Notes: generated by a model from the sequence alone, not told the origin. Counted from the stretch's first letter, positions 1-11,950 are shown. The stretch is 64,000 nucleotides of DNA from Microbotryum silenes-acaulis (GCA_003665825.1 QPFY01000011.1:496001-560000); one strand, 5' to 3'. Numbers and translations: made by a program.

Positions 1-123
1 AGGATGTTCTTCTCCTCTTCACCAGAATGGAACGAGCGGCTCATCTTTGTGAAGAGGTCGGAAAGGACGATGCGCCAAGATGGGGAGTGGGGACAGCAAG
101 GGATCCACACCGTAATTCGGTAG
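1..123 (+). CDS. Possible 3'-terminal fragment of an unidentified gene
   Basis: Frame 1 is open from the window edge to a TAG at 121-123 (40 codons) and reads like ordinary protein (FSSSPEWNERL, then RMRQDGEWG-like residues). It could be the last exon of a gene lying to the left. No family was recognised. A longer antisense reading frame (positions 19-414, minus) overlaps it, is Pro/Arg-rich and has no recognisable motif, so the coding strand is uncertain. Positions 124-421, between this stop and the EXO70 stop, hold nothing else I can support. Confidence 0.3.
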   Translation, partial: RMFFSSSPEWNERLIFVKRSERTMRQDGEWGQQGIHTVIR

Positions 124-421
124 CTCTAGCTTCAGGCCTTCAGGCCCGACCGAACAACTTTCTAGACCATGCCCGACTTTTACGATGCTGGGTGCTAAAA
201 ATGGGATGAACGACTTGCGATAGGCTGCGCGCGCGGCACGACGACGCTGTGCGCCAAGCGGCCCGCGTGGTCCAATGCGGGGTAGCGCCGGGCCAATCCC
301 GAGCCCGACGGGGTAGGGCTTCACTCCTTTATCACCACTATCGCTGCGAAACCTTGGACTGAGAGGTAAACACTCGTGATTGACATGGATACGGCATGAT
401 ATAGATTTGGGCAAGGAGGCT

Positions 422-3206
422 CTACTCGAAGATGGCTTGAATGCGAGCCTCGAGTTGATCCGCGTCGAGTTTGAGATACTTTTCAGGATCTAGGTCGCGA
501 GAGAGTCAGTCCTCGGTCAGCCATCTTTCGAAGAGCACTCGAGATAAAAGGGGTTTCTCCACCCTATCACTCACTTTTGGAGAAATCGCCATTCCTATGC
601 TTTGCCAAGAACTTTGTATAAGTCGGCACGATCATCCTCTCAACCTCGCCCTTCAACCTCTCCTTCAACTCCTGTTCCCCTTCGTCCAACTTGGCCACGG
701 CATGCAGATTCTCCACTTCTTGCAAACCATCCCCGAAACGCAAGAAGCGATCTTTGGTTTGAGCCCTTTCGTTGCCTCCTCCCCCACCTCCTTTGACGGC
801 GGCTTTGATCGCCCCTGCTGCACCGGATTGTTCCAAGCCTGCGTCCAACAAGGCTGACACTAGCGGGGACCAAATTTCCAGATACGAGGCCTTGGTCGTC
901 CTCATCAACTTGTTCAACGCGTCCTCGCACGCTTCTCCCAACACATCCCCAATTTGTGACGACAAGACCTCCCTCCGGATGAACGAGACATTGTTGAGTA
1001 GGAAGATCGCCGAGATGCCCGATCGAGCTCTCAGTCCTTTGGCGCGTTGGTCCAACGCAGCGAGCAGAGTCTGTAGAACATCGTTGAGGTATCGGGTCAA
1101 GAGGGATTGTTCTTCGTCGCCGTCGCGTGTTGACACGGGGATTTTGGGTCCGCCCCAGTTGCCCGGACCGAGCACGTTGAGGAAGCCTTCTACGACGGTT
1201 TGGTTGTCCGAAAGTTGACGCATAAAGTTGACGACCTAGGTTCAAGGGAACGGCAACGAGTCAGCATGTACTTTGATAAGACGGGTCGGAGAGCCTAGAC
1301 TGACATTGAAAGTGACTGTGCCGACTCCAGCTCCTGATTCACTCGCAGAGATTCCTCGTGCTCCCCATTGCTGCGTCAAGACCATCACAGATTAGCCCCA
1401 GCCACTTCCATAGTTCGGCGGTCAACTCCAATGCGCTCACCTTTGTCGTATCAATCATCGCCGGCAAACTAGTCAAACAAGTACCTCTGAACGCATGCAA
1501 CAGCTCGCCCAACTCGTTGTCCTTCCTTGCGGCTTTGATCCGTACCCACTCCTCGAACTCGGCGATCTGTTCTTGTAGTTCCGAGAAGGTCGAAAAGGCG
1601 ATGGGAACGAGCGCATTGAGGGCTTTTTTGACGACGCCGTTGAGTTGGGTTCCTGTTGTGTAGAAGAGGGAGAGGGAAGGGGGGAGAATGTTGGAGTAGA
1701 TCTCGCGTCGGGTCGACGGTGGGACATTGGCAAAGACGGTCGGGAGGAGCGCGTATTCGGACTGAGCGGAGGGGAAGACAAGAGAAACTTCAGTTCTCAT
1801 GAGGAGGGCAACGTGCGAAGCGTCGCTCACCTTGAGCAACCCAAACATGACATCCAAGAACCTGCCCAAGCTCCTCCTCATATCGCTCACCGAGAGCATC
1901 GGTGTCGCATCGGTCAACACATCCTTGGACGCGTTCGCCAAAGCGGCTTCGACGAAGGAAGCACGTTCTTGACCATAGGCGATCTGCAAGTCCTTGAAGG
2001 CGCGTGGCCCGACTTCGGGTAGAGCTCGGATGTAGGCGATGAGAGGTAGTGCCGAATCGACAAAGGTCGGGGTGAGGGTCGGGAAGGGTTTGCCTGTACA
2101 GGAGTGATGACTTGAATCAGTGAGCTTCGCATAGGGTGGTCCGGCAAATACTTTGGATCCCGGCCTTCGCTAGCATACCTTTGTCGTACAACGATCCGGC
2201 ATCAATTTGGGGACTGGTTTCGTGTACCCATTGCCTGAAGACAGCGACGAGCTGTTGAGCGCCCGATTCTACCAGGCCCGCCTGCGATGAGAAAGATTCT
2301 GGATCAGTGCTGGTGGTGGGATCGAGAGTGGCTCGCTGAATGCCCACCATTTGGCCCAGCGCGCCGTTCCCCTTTGCATCCGTTTTGCGCACGGCTTCGG
2401 TCGCGATCGTGAGACGGTCGATCGCGTCCAGGTAAGGCTTGAGGTCGTTTGGATCGGGTCTAGTGGGGAGATGCATGTCGTAAAAGGACTATGAGTGATC
2501 GTGACGAAGTGGTGCCTCGTTGAGCCGGGGTTTGGACGAACCCGACTGAGATGAGCTCCTGCTCGTTCGTGACGAGGTCGTGGTGGCCCAACAGTCCTTG
2601 GATCGACTTGAGCGTGCTTTCGAGGTCTGTGGGGGTACATCCCATAGGGTCCGGTCAGTTACCGCGTTGGAGCCGAGACATGCTGGGCTACCAAGGAGGG
2701 GTTCCGCCAGGTTGACCGAGGGGGGGGGTGCCCCACATGCAGCCCCGGGTCGTCGTCGATTAGCTTTGGCCGGCCTAGGCGTGGCAATACACTCACTCTT
2801 GGACACCCTCGTCAATCTGCCCGTCTGCTTGTGGATCGGAACCAAGCTCTTTTCCAATCGTGCGAGGCTGAGATGGCGGAGAGTAAGTCAGCCTGCGCGC
2901 TTCCTCTTCATTCGGAGTGCAAGGCCGTACGCACCGATCATCAAAGTCGCCCAGCCTCGAGGTCATCTTGTCCGTGATACGTTTGGATTTGGCCAGCGAC
3001 TGGTTCAACAAGGTGAGATCGGCATTGCTCTGGACGCACACCGAGGCGGGGGCACCAGTCGGCGGCGCGTGTCAGTTGGGTGAGAGGGGGCAAGGGGGCA
3101 AGGGGGCAAGGGAATACACAGACCACAGACGACGTACCTGCTCCAGAGCTATCGAGGCCGAGTTGGACGTCGAAGCGGTCGGTTGAAATCGGGTGTACAT
3201 GGCCAT
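422..3206 (-). CDS. EXO70: Exocyst complex component EXO70
   Basis: EXO70 is the exocyst subunit that, with Sec3, binds plasma-membrane PI(4,5)P2 and Rho GTPases and helps tether secretory vesicles at sites of polarised growth. The start is set by the first ATG (3204-3206) of a short exon (MAMYTRF...) ending at a GTACGT donor at 3132-3137. The N-terminal exons give the family's coiled coil (DKMTSRLGDFDD, then LARLEKSLVPIHKQT). The C-terminal exons give the conserved helical-bundle signature (LNDVLQTLLAALDQRAK, then IFLLNNVSFIRR). The last exon reads NPEKYLKLDADQLEARI and ends in IFE, the usual Exo70 C-terminus. The gene is split into roughly ten exons by introns of about 60-150 nt. It is divergent from MRM2, with a 424-bp shared upstream region. 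Identity is secure; a few internal splice sites (for example the weak donor near 2530) are my best guess. Confidence 0.9.
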
Positions 3207-3630
3207 CGTGAGCGAAAGTAGCGGTGGTGCGACCTAGTGGGGATCAGACGGATCAGACTCGCCCGGCAAAGTGATCCAAGTTGAACTCGAGCTGATCGAG
3301 GTGGAGAAGAGACCGAGAGCGGAGGCCAGTGTCGATGCTGGTTGCCGCGTGTGGTTGCCGCGTGTGGTTAACCAGGGTTAACCCAATGCTGCCCAGTGGG
3401 CCACAAGGTAAACTTCAAAGCGCGCGCCGGAAGACTGTTATTCGTGCGCAACTGCTGCAGGTGGGAGCAGCGAACTCCATACGGGCCAGAGTCGGCCAGA
3501 GTGGGGTGAACATCGCGGACGCACGCGTCGAGTCGCGCTCGGACCTCTGCTCTCTCCTCTTCATACCCACTCGGCTTCTTCCCCTTCTGCGTTCTCTCCG
3601 GGTCACCGCTTCGACCCGAGTCTGGTCGAG
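3207..3630. promoter_or_regulatory. Divergent intergenic region between EXO70 and MRM2
   Basis: This 424-bp stretch separates two divergent start codons and must hold both promoters. It contains a direct repeat of the 13-mer GTTGCCGCGTGTG at 3341-3353 and 3354-3366, followed at once by GTTAACC...GGTTAACC, a short near-palindrome. No clear TATA box was seen. A role as binding sites for a shared regulator is inference only. Confidence 0.4.
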
Positions 3631-4674
3631 ATGCCTTCCTCCCGTATCCTCGTTCCGGCCCGCATCCCACCCCGTCAGCGCCTCCTCAACCCATCGCACC
3701 CCTGTCCTTGCTCCTGGCGGCTCTCCCTGCCCTACTCTGCCACACCAACCCAACACCGATCGACCAGTTCCAAATCGTCCTCCTCCTCGCAATGGCTTTC
3801 CCGCCAACGACGGGACCCCTTTGTCCGCTCACGCACCAACACGCTCCTCGACCCGTCCTCCTCGTCCTCGCAATCCTACGTCGCGCGATCCGCTTTCAAA
3901 CTACTCGAATTGCATCAGTCTTCGATCGGTGGGGGGAGGAGACCTTTGGTGAGGAAGGGGATGACGATCGTGGATTTGGGTGCGAGTCCGGGCGGTTGGA
4001 TACAGGCCTGTAGGACTCTGGTCGGGGGTAGCCGATCGTCCGGTCGAGCAGCAAGTGGTGCCCAAGGTCCTCCTTCTCGAGCGACCTCTCGAGCGGGTGC
4101 TTCAACCCGGATCATAGGCCTCGACCTGCTCCCCTTGGACCGCTCTCTCGATTCGGACGCCGACCTCGAATTCCTCCAAGGCGATTTCCTCGACCCCTAC
4201 ATCCAAGCCCAACTGTCCGAGCTACTCGGACAAGACCATGTCGATCTCGTTCTTTCGGACATGTTGAACAACCAATCCGGGTCGACGTTGAGGGATTCGC
4301 AACGCTCGATCGATCTCTGTCGTTCGGCTTGGGAATTCGCGAGAAAGCATTTGAGCGTTGACAAAGTACGGCCAACGGAAAAAGCAGGGGACGCGGCAAA
4401 ATCTTGGCCGAGTATTCAATTGGTGATCAAGTGCCTTCAGTCGGATTTGGCGATCGAGTTGGGCAACGAGTTGAGGGGTGATTTTCAAAAGGTCAGGTGG
4501 GAGAAACCCAAGAGTTCGAGGGCGGACAGTCGGGAGGGGTATTGGGTTTGTTCGGGGTTCAAAGGGCGAGGTGGAGCGGGTGCAGGAAAGGAGTCAAAGG
4601 AGGGGAAAGGAGAAACGGGGGCCGGAAAAGTCGACGAAGGAGTAGAAGAGAGTAGTGATGGGCTCTATTTTTGA
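3631..4674 (+). CDS. MRM2: Mitochondrial 21S rRNA 2'-O-ribose methyltransferase (FtsJ/RrmJ family)
   Basis: Single-exon gene for a 347-residue protein. After a Ser/Arg/Pro-rich, acid-poor leader that fits a mitochondrial targeting peptide (about residues 1-60), the RrmJ fold begins at RDPFVRSR. The S-adenosylmethionine loop is DLGASPGGW (115-123). The RrmJ catalytic tetrad is visible: Lys90 in ARSAFK, Asp210 in LVLSDM, Lys267 in LVIKCLQ and Glu302 in REGYWVC. Yeast Mrm2 methylates a uridine in the A-loop of mitochondrial large-subunit rRNA; the same reaction is inferred here. Two fungal insertions are apparent: a Gly/Ser/Arg-rich one at about 132-158 and a polar C-terminal tail. The longer leader distinguishes it from cytoplasmic Trm7 and nucleolar Spb1, which are also FtsJ proteins. 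Confidence 0.88.
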   Translation: MPSSRILVPARIPPRQRLLNPSHPCPCSWRLSLPYSATPTQHRSTSSKSSSSSQWLSRQRRDPFVRSRTNTLLDPSSSSSQSYVARSAFKLLELHQSSIGGGRRPLVRKGMTIVDLGASPGGWIQACRTLVGGSRSSGRAASGAQGPPSRATSRAGASTRIIGLDLLPLDRSLDSDADLEFLQGDFLDPYIQAQLSELLGQDHVDLVLSDMLNNQSGSTLRDSQRSIDLCRSAWEFARKHLSVDKVRPTEKAGDAAKSWPSIQLVIKCLQSDLAIELGNELRGDFQKVRWEKPKSSRADSREGYWVCSGFKGRGGAGAGKESKEGKGETGAGKVDEGVEESSDGLYF

Positions 4675-4918
4675 CTGCAACGATTCAAAGGTATTGTGAA
4701 AGATCCCTCCCCCTCTTGCAAACTCGAAGCGGTCCGAGCTCAAACTCGCCTTGCGCCGCGCTGAACGACCGAATGATGACGACGCGTCACCCATCGGCTC
4801 CCTCTCTCTTGCTCATCTCCCGGCTCCCACACCTCCACCAGTACCTCTTTCTCGCCGCACCGCACACCCTCTTCCTCCTTCTTATCTCCTCTGCCAACCA
4901 CCCCTGCTGCCCTGCCCC

Positions 4919-6723
4919 ATGGCGCCCAACATGGACGTGGATCAATCGGATGCGAGCGTGTACCTCACCCGACAACTGAGCTCGCCTTCGCTGCCCCACG
5001 AGCTGAAGCCGTTCTACCAGGCATTCGAGAGGTTCTACAACAACAAGTAAGTCAACTGGAGATGACTTGCAGCTGTGAGGTGCGATGTGGGCTGCCTCAC
5101 TTCTCACTTGGCTAGCCGGTGTGAACTGGCGGGTCGTGTGGAGCTGCTCCGTCCATCCCCGTTAGCTCACATCTTCCACTTCACACTGACATCCCTGCTT
5201 CTCACCTTCTTCTCAGGCTCTGGTACCAACTCACAAGTACGATCGAAAACTTCCTCCAAGTCCCCTCGTCGGGACCGTACCAGATCGAGTTATGGGAATC
5301 GTTCGTCTCGACTTTCGCGCAGAGGATCAACCAGCTCAAGTTGGTCACCGTTGGGATTAGCACGGCGAGGCAGTTCAGTGGTCAGTTCTTGTGATATCGT
5401 AAATGATTTGTGGAGGACAGGCGTCGTCGAGCGTCCGGAGTGGGTGCTGCTGAAGGCAGCGAATGGAGCTGATGTATCCCCTCTCTTTCCCCACCCGACT
5501 CTACGCACGACGTAACTCAGACGGCACCCAAGGCCTCCAATTCCTGACCAGGTTGGCCGAAAAAGTCGACACCCCCGAAACACGCGAGGCGTACGTACTT
5601 GCGACCATGGAAGCGGCCTACTTCAAGCTCTTGCTCGGCGACAATGAAGGCACCAAGAGCGCCATCGATACTTGCGCCAAAGTGCTGGACGCGATGGACA
5701 GTGTTGATTTGGTGGTGCATGCGAGTTATTATAGGGTTGCGGGGGATTATTACAAGGTAGTTCTGGTCCGGATGAGCGCGCAAGGTGAACCGTAATATGA
5801 TCGAGCTGACAACCCCATCTCGACACTTCGCTCAGGCCAAGGCCGAATACGCAGACTATTACAAGAACTCGTTGCTCTACCTCGCGTGCGTCACCGTCGA
5901 CAAGGACCTCACTCTACCGGAACGAGTACAACGCGCCCACGATCTCGCCCTCTCGGCCCTCTTGGGCAAGATTTACAACTTTGGTGAACTGGTCCGTCTT
6001 TGTCGTGTCGGAGAGATGGTCGGGGGACCAGGTACTGATGATCGATCATTGTTTGCGTACATACAGCTCATGCACCCAATCCTCGATTCACTGAATGGGA
6101 CCGAGTACGCGCCGATCAAGAACCTGTTGTTCGCTTTCAACGCCGGTGACATTGGTCAATTCGAGAGCCTGTCCCATGCGATTGCCCAAGAGGTGAGCTT
6201 CATTCACCCCCTATTGGGCCTAGAGACAAGCCCAACTGATCTTACATCTTTACCCTCGCTTCCCTGTAGCCCATCCTGCAAGAGAATTACAGCACCTTGC
6301 GCCAAAAGATTTGTTTGATGGCCCTGATCGAAGCCGTGTTCCGAAGACCAACGTCCGAGAGGGTCTTGCCTTTCAGCGTCATCGCCGCCGATACACGGTT
6401 ACCGATCGACGAGGTCGAGCATTTGGTCATGAAGGCTTTGTCGTAAGTTTGAAACCGTCTGTACCGAGTGGGTGGGCGGCGGGAGGATGTTCAGCTAAGT
6501 AAGGAAGGTTACCCCCCCCCCCCCCCACGCTCACAGACTCAAACTCATCCGAGGCACCCTGGACCAAGTATCTTCCACGACGTCCATCTCATGGGTCCAA
6601 CCGCGCGTATTGGACAAAGTACAAATTGCTGGATTGAGGGATCGATTGGCGGGGTGGACGGATCAGGTCACGAGTGTGGGGGAGTTCACGCAGTCGCAGG
6701 CGCCGGAATTGTTTGCTCAGTAG
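4919..6723 (+). CDS. RPN9: 26S proteasome regulatory subunit Rpn9 (PSMD13)
   Basis: Rpn9 is a PCI-domain scaffold subunit of the 19S proteasome lid. The start is the ATG of MAPNMDVDQ. Exons then read ELKPFYQAFERFYNNKLWYQ, a helical-repeat region (EAAYFKLLLGDNEGTKSAI; YYKNSLLYLACV), the PCI domain (LLGKIYNFGELLMHPIL, then AFNAGDIGQFESLSHAIAQ) and its winged-helix end (LPFSVIAADTRLPIDEVEHL). The protein ends VGEFTQSQAPELFAQ. Introns split a Lys codon near 5048 and a Ser codon near 6442. The last intron carries a run of 15 C residues (about 6512-6526) just before its acceptor. The gene lies 244 bp downstream of MRM2 on the same strand with its own upstream region. Confidence 0.9.
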
Positions 6724-7139
6724 GGGCGCAAGGGGTTCGGATGGGCTGGTGGTGTATGAGATGACAAATGAAACGAAACTGCATTCACTTGATTGGTGCC
6801 GTTCTTTGAGATGTTCGTCAGAACGGTTTCCTGGGCGGTGAGACTCCCGAGCCAAGTTTCATTCTCATTCTCGAGGTACGTCTGCCTCGCAGGGCAGATA
6901 CTCAAACTGATCCGTGTTCTTCAGTGAGTCGGTCGATCAAGATTCCAAGGCCTCTCAGTTCATGGTAGGCAACGTGTACTCCACCCGAACGATCAGGTGA
7001 TCTGCTGATGGCCCCTGTTGCCTACGGTCCAGATTCCTTCTTCGTTCATAGTGCTGCGGTCCCCCAATGCCGAGCCCGCCCCGTTTCGGGTTGATTCGCC
7101 TCTCTCATGGTCTCTGGTGTCTTTACAGAATTTCCTATT
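6724..7139. other. Intergenic, no gene supported
   Basis: This is the 3' flank of RPN9. Short open frames here are broken and show no family signature. It may contain the edge of the decayed repeat described next. Confidence 0.4.
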
Positions 7140-8420
7140 TTCATCCCGCTTTGTCGCTTACACGGTGAGGGGCATGCTGTAGACGCAGCAACCCCTGTCT
7201 GCGCCTTTCCGCCAGCTCGTCACCCAGGCGCGGTGGCATCCCCAAGCCCCAAGGAACTGACACCTAGCCTCCTTCTATGCTCTCACTTTGGCCACGCATC
7301 TCAACCGCAGTCTCGTATACCTGTCTCCTCCATCAGCATCTCCATATGGAGCGGACTCGAGGCAGTTCGGGGCGATTCCCAGGTCGACCGGAGCCCTTGT
7401 GCAGGACCCAGAGCCGAGAGCCCTTATCTTTGCTTGTGGTGCGCTAGACCGCTCTTGCTGCCATAATATGCATATTTGAAGCCGTTTCTCTGACTACGAC
7501 GAAGAGAGAAAGCATTGTAATGACATTGTAAACGCTATATAGAGCCCGCTGTTCCAGGGGTTCAATACGCTGCTCCACAAGTGTAGTGCTTGTTAAGACT
7601 TGTCGCTTCGGCGGGTACAATTTTTTGGACCACGAAAAATCGGCTGACCAAACTGTTGGACAATCCCATGCGCTACAAGAAGGTCAGAAAGGTGCAAAAA
7701 CAGGTAGATGGAGCCGGTGTTCCCTCTCCGTGGTACAGGTGAAGTTGGGTTCTTTTATACCCAGATTAAGGAGAAATGAGAAGTGAGTCTCCAGCTAGCC
7801 CTACAAATGGAGGCGACTCTACTTAAACAAAAGGCCCCATCTCCGACCGGCGCCCCCACCCAGTCTTTGTGGACTTTGTATGTCCGGTCGTGTCTCGCTC
7901 GGAACGTCGACTTGTCGAACTACGAGTCCTCTTCTTTCACTCGATCTGGAAGCTCTGTCGCCGTCGCTGATTCTCGTCGGATCTTTTGGAACCGATCGCC
8001 GAAACGGACTTCGAGGGGGGTGATCGGGCCGATGGCTCAGGAATTCGCCCGATGGCCCCGGCCGACCTGGAAATCGCCGTGAATCGCCTCGAGTCCACCC
8101 CGAATCGAGATGCTGATGGAGAGGAGGGGTGCAAGGTACTGCTATGAAGAGTCGTGGCCGAACTGAGGGCATGCAACGAGGCTAGGTGTGAATTCCTGGA
8201 GATTGGGGATGCCACCATGTGCCTGCCCGCCTGCAAGCAGTGCTGGCCCAGTGGATGCTGACGACGGCGAGGGAGCGAGGCGAGTCCCCGCCTTCATCTC
8301 CGGCAGTGAGTCCTTGACGTCGGTCCTGTATTTCGTTGAAATTAACATCTGCTCTTCCCGACACGAGGTCTTAGGGGACCCGGATCGACTCACCATCGTA
8401 AGCGAAACAAAGTTGTTCCC
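7140..8420. repeat. Diverged inverted repeat, possible remnant of a duplicated gene or element
   Basis: Two segments are recognisably related in opposite orientation: about 7140-7440 on the plus strand and about 8000-8420 read on the minus strand. Shared landmarks, in order, are CGCTTAC followed by a GTGAG donor-like site, GGTGGCATCCCCAA, CACACCTAGCCTC-like, CCATCAGCATCTC, GGACTCGAGGC and GAGCC. In one frame both translate to similar peptides around SPSAS...G.DSR.F.AI.RS. The arms are clearly diverged, unlike parts of the larger duplication to the right. The spacer (about 7450-7990) includes a TATATAG sequence near 7537. No transposase or reverse transcriptase is visible. It could be a decayed gene pair or a miniature element. 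Confidence 0.45.
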
Positions 8421-9446
8421 CGCTCCCGGGCCTTGGACAAAGCTCGCACCCTCTTGCACCTTCTCTAGCCATGACGATGGCTCCCCTGACCTGCATCAAA
8501 ATCACGACCGAGTACTCGAGATTTATCTGCGGTATAGGGGCTGAAGTGATGCAACCCTGTGGCGGTGCTAGCATTGTCGGTGATGGTGCGGGGGTCGCGG
8601 CCGGGTACTTCGGGCACCAAGCCGAGCGAACCCGTTTTTTCGGAGCAGATCAGAGTATGTAGATTGCCATGAAAGGAAAACGGTTAACGTGGCTCTGTTT
8701 GTTCACCCGAGTTGCATCGGTCAGCGATCGACATTGCGACATGTTGAGCACGCTCAGCGCTGAGCAAGAAGTAACTGCCTACCTTGGGAACAACAGGCTC
8801 AGGAGTACCAAGCCCCGGCCCAAGAGACAACGGACCCACCGCATCAGTCTCAAGGTGCACAGACCCCCATCAGATCCGAGTAGCTGTGTTACTTGATCTA
8901 ACCCGTGCCTATCGGCTGCTCGGCCAATTGAGCTCGAGTCAGCCTCCGATAATGTGGTCATCAATTCCGCGACGTTCGTACGTGTCGCTCACTGCGCCTC
9001 GATGCTGGGAAGGTACGGACAGTCGCCGAGTCGCCCATCAACATGAGAGGGTGTGGTCGTATCGGCATGGGTGCAGATATTGTGACGTCGATGCTGCATC
9101 GTCCCCGTCGACACGTGCAAGCGCCAGGCCGTCGACGATCGAGAGCGGACGATACAGCTCACGAGCAAGCGAGGTTTGGCACGCATACCAGAAATAACTC
9201 GCATGTCACGGACATCCTCGACAGCTATGGAGTTGACCAAGTGGTGAGCCCGGAGGTGTCGAGGGGATAGTCTATGGTGATGCAGATAAAGGCAAGGGAA
9301 GGCCCGAAAGGGGCCGAAACTCGAGGAATGGAAACCCCAGCTAGGCCACAAAAGGAGACGACACCGCGGATAGCTTCGGAACAGTGTGTTTTGTATACAA
9401 ACTTAGTACAAACAAAGCCCCCAGACACGAGCACCAACCAGTCACC

Positions 9447-11950
9447 TCACCTGTGCCTCGCCCCAATCAATGAGACAAATCCGACCGCGTCGGGCCGAAG
9501 CAAGACATTTCGCGCTCCTTCGTCATTGTGATGGAGACCCTCGTCGGCGATGAGTTTCAATGCGAGACTGCACGCACAGGAACGTCGAGTCGGCATCTAC
9601 AGATCAGCTGAGTCGAGTCGCGACACGGATTGCGACACGTCCATCCACGGTCTACGCACGATCCGGACTCACTCGACCTTGGCCTTCAACTCGGCATCCG
9701 CTTCCAATTGCTTGTGGGTGATCGGCGACCCTGCATCCTCCATCACGAAGATGTAGGCCTGTCCCTCGTTCCCACTCCGGTACAATTCATGGAAAGCGGG
9801 GAAGTACTCTTGTGCCTGGGAAGAAAGTAGAGGAACGATTGAGGTGTAGACAAAGTACTCCCGCGCGATCGAAGGGGAAAACTCTTCCCAAACGACTTTG
9901 GCCGCGAGCCTACCTCGTCCGACGCCTTTCGAGGAAGGACCAGAACGACCACCCATCGCCAACGGCAGATATGGGGCGGGCGGCGAGTAAGGCGTGCTCG
10001 TAACATCAAGGGGCGATCGTGGAGACGTGTTGGGTGTTGTCTCGTGCGATGGCGTAGGCGTTGAGGGGCTGGCGCTCGTAGTGAAAGACCTTTCCCCGGT
10101 GGAAACGCTCGAATCCGGACTTGCATTGCCCGCGCTGTGCAACCATTCGGCCTGCCAAACCGAGCTGCTCGCTCCGCGGCCGACTCGACGGACCAGATCC
10201 AGTCGCGACGTGAGCGTCGAAGCGAAGGGTGGCGAAAAACTACTCTCGGCTTTGGTGAATCGTTCGTCGAACGAGTATACTACATCGGACGAAAACAACC
10301 GCCGTATCGCAAGGGGTAGAGTCTCAGTGAGTTTCGGTCGAGGCGCAGCCGAGTCAAGACGAATCTTCTTCGCCGGTGGCGACAGGTGCGAAAGCGATGG
10401 TGCGGTACCGACTTCGAGTTCGATTGGGACCGCTACCATTCGAGAATCGTGCAATTTTCCCGTATCGCAGACAATCTGCATTCCGAAACGTGCGCAGCTG
10501 ATTAGTTCCAGTCCGATTCGAAGGCTACGTACAGACGAAAAGTTGAACTCGCTTACCGCCCGGTCCGGGAAATGACGAGCCATCACAGTCTGGTTACCTT
10601 GGTTGACAAAAGCTTTCAACTCCTCTGAAGAGTCGGACGTGTCGTCCGGTCGACGGATCGAGGTTGATGCAGCGGCTTCGTCGCTCCGGGCAGTGCTGGT
10701 ATGAGCGGGAGACGAATTGTCGAGCGTCGACTCGCGAGGGACATCGTCGGTGGGTTGGACCTCATTCACCACAGTCAGTTCATCAAGCTGCTTCACGTAA
10801 TCACGGATTCGCTGTTCCACCTCTGAGGAGTGACCTTCTACGCGGTAGTCGTCAAAGACATTCATGAGGGTGCCGAGTAGGACGCCCATGAGCGATTTAG
10901 GCTTGGCAGTCGAATGCTCGGGCTCGACCACTGCCGAGCACAGGTCGCTGATCAGTAGGTGCCGTTTTCCATCGATAACGACCACGAGAGGTAGTAGGGT
11001 AAGCGAAGCAACGAGGTCAGCGAGTTTGGCCTGGCCAGCGAAGGCTCGGAGGAAAAACTTTGACAGCATACCGACCTAATTCGGTGACGACAAAGTACGG
11101 CAAAGCCAAGATGATTGCAAATCGGCAGTGGCCAGACGAGATGGCATGTAAGGCGATCTAGGATCAGACAATGGGAGATGGTCAGATACGAGATAATTCA
11201 TCGGTAGCAATTTCTGGGCGGCTTCGCGCTAACACGCTTGGATTTGAGACCTACCTTAGCTGCAATGGCCCTGGCGGCTTCCAGTCTGACAGGTTCGCCT
11301 GTAGCAGTCACCACACGGATGTCCAATAGATCTGCACCGAGTCCTGGCCTGACAGCGGCTGATACACTTGGTGAACTGTCGTAGTGGGTCTTGAGGTCGC
11401 TGGCCATGTAGCCATGTAGCACCACCGGGTTGAAGACCATGTCGTCCTCGGGGGCGGGTGACGACGGGGGCGGACGCGCCCCTCTACGCGGTAGGAAACT
11501 CATGAAGTAGTACTCTCGACTAGCTACGGAGTGAGAGGGATACTTGTCGTCCGTTGCCGACTCCACGGAGGCCAAAGAGTCGTGGATGGTGGCTTGGATC
11601 GTGGGGTTCACCACTCGTAGTGCCATGTTGGGGAGGGCCACACCGAGTCCGGTCTCGACGCTGTCGATCACTCGACGGCGAGAGACCTCGCCGTCGATGT
11701 AATAGCCCATTGCGACGGGCAAGGGTGAATAACGCTGGCCACTCTTGTCGAGCCCTCGTCCGAGCCCCGAGAGGACCCTGTCGACAAGCGAAGAGTCGTG
11801 GCACGCGCTGATCAGGTCCAGTCCAGGTGGGAAGTGTTCACCTGGACCGCGCCGCGTGAGCGGAGGTGGTTCTTCAGGCTCGGCCCTTGTGTCGACCATG
11901 AACGTTGTAGAGTGGAAGACGAAGCTGAGCAAGTCGTTGAATGTAGCCAT
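9447..11950 (-). pseudogene. Kinase-like gene, left palindrome copy (apparently frameshifted)
   Basis: Exon 1 starts at the ATG at 11948-11950 (MATFNDLLSFVF) and stays open for about 230 codons to AAIAAKVGL, where a GTAGGT donor gives an intron ending CTAG near 11160. The next exon (IALHAISSGHCRFAIIL, then FVVTELGRYAVK) meets an apparent one-base insertion near 11056-11064. It then returns to a 460-codon frame running to AELKAKV. That frame holds kinase-like landmarks: a glycine loop VGRGASSSVW, a Lys-bearing strand LAAKVVWEE and a hinge region YIFVMEDAG. After a further intron comes a catalytic-loop-like HHNDEGARNVLL (HxD with Asn five residues on) and a TGA at 9447-9449. There is no DFG. 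The protein resembles the divergent kinase-like families expanded in fungi; the exact family is unknown. It may be a decaying gene, or an unrecognised intron may rescue it. Confidence 0.6.
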
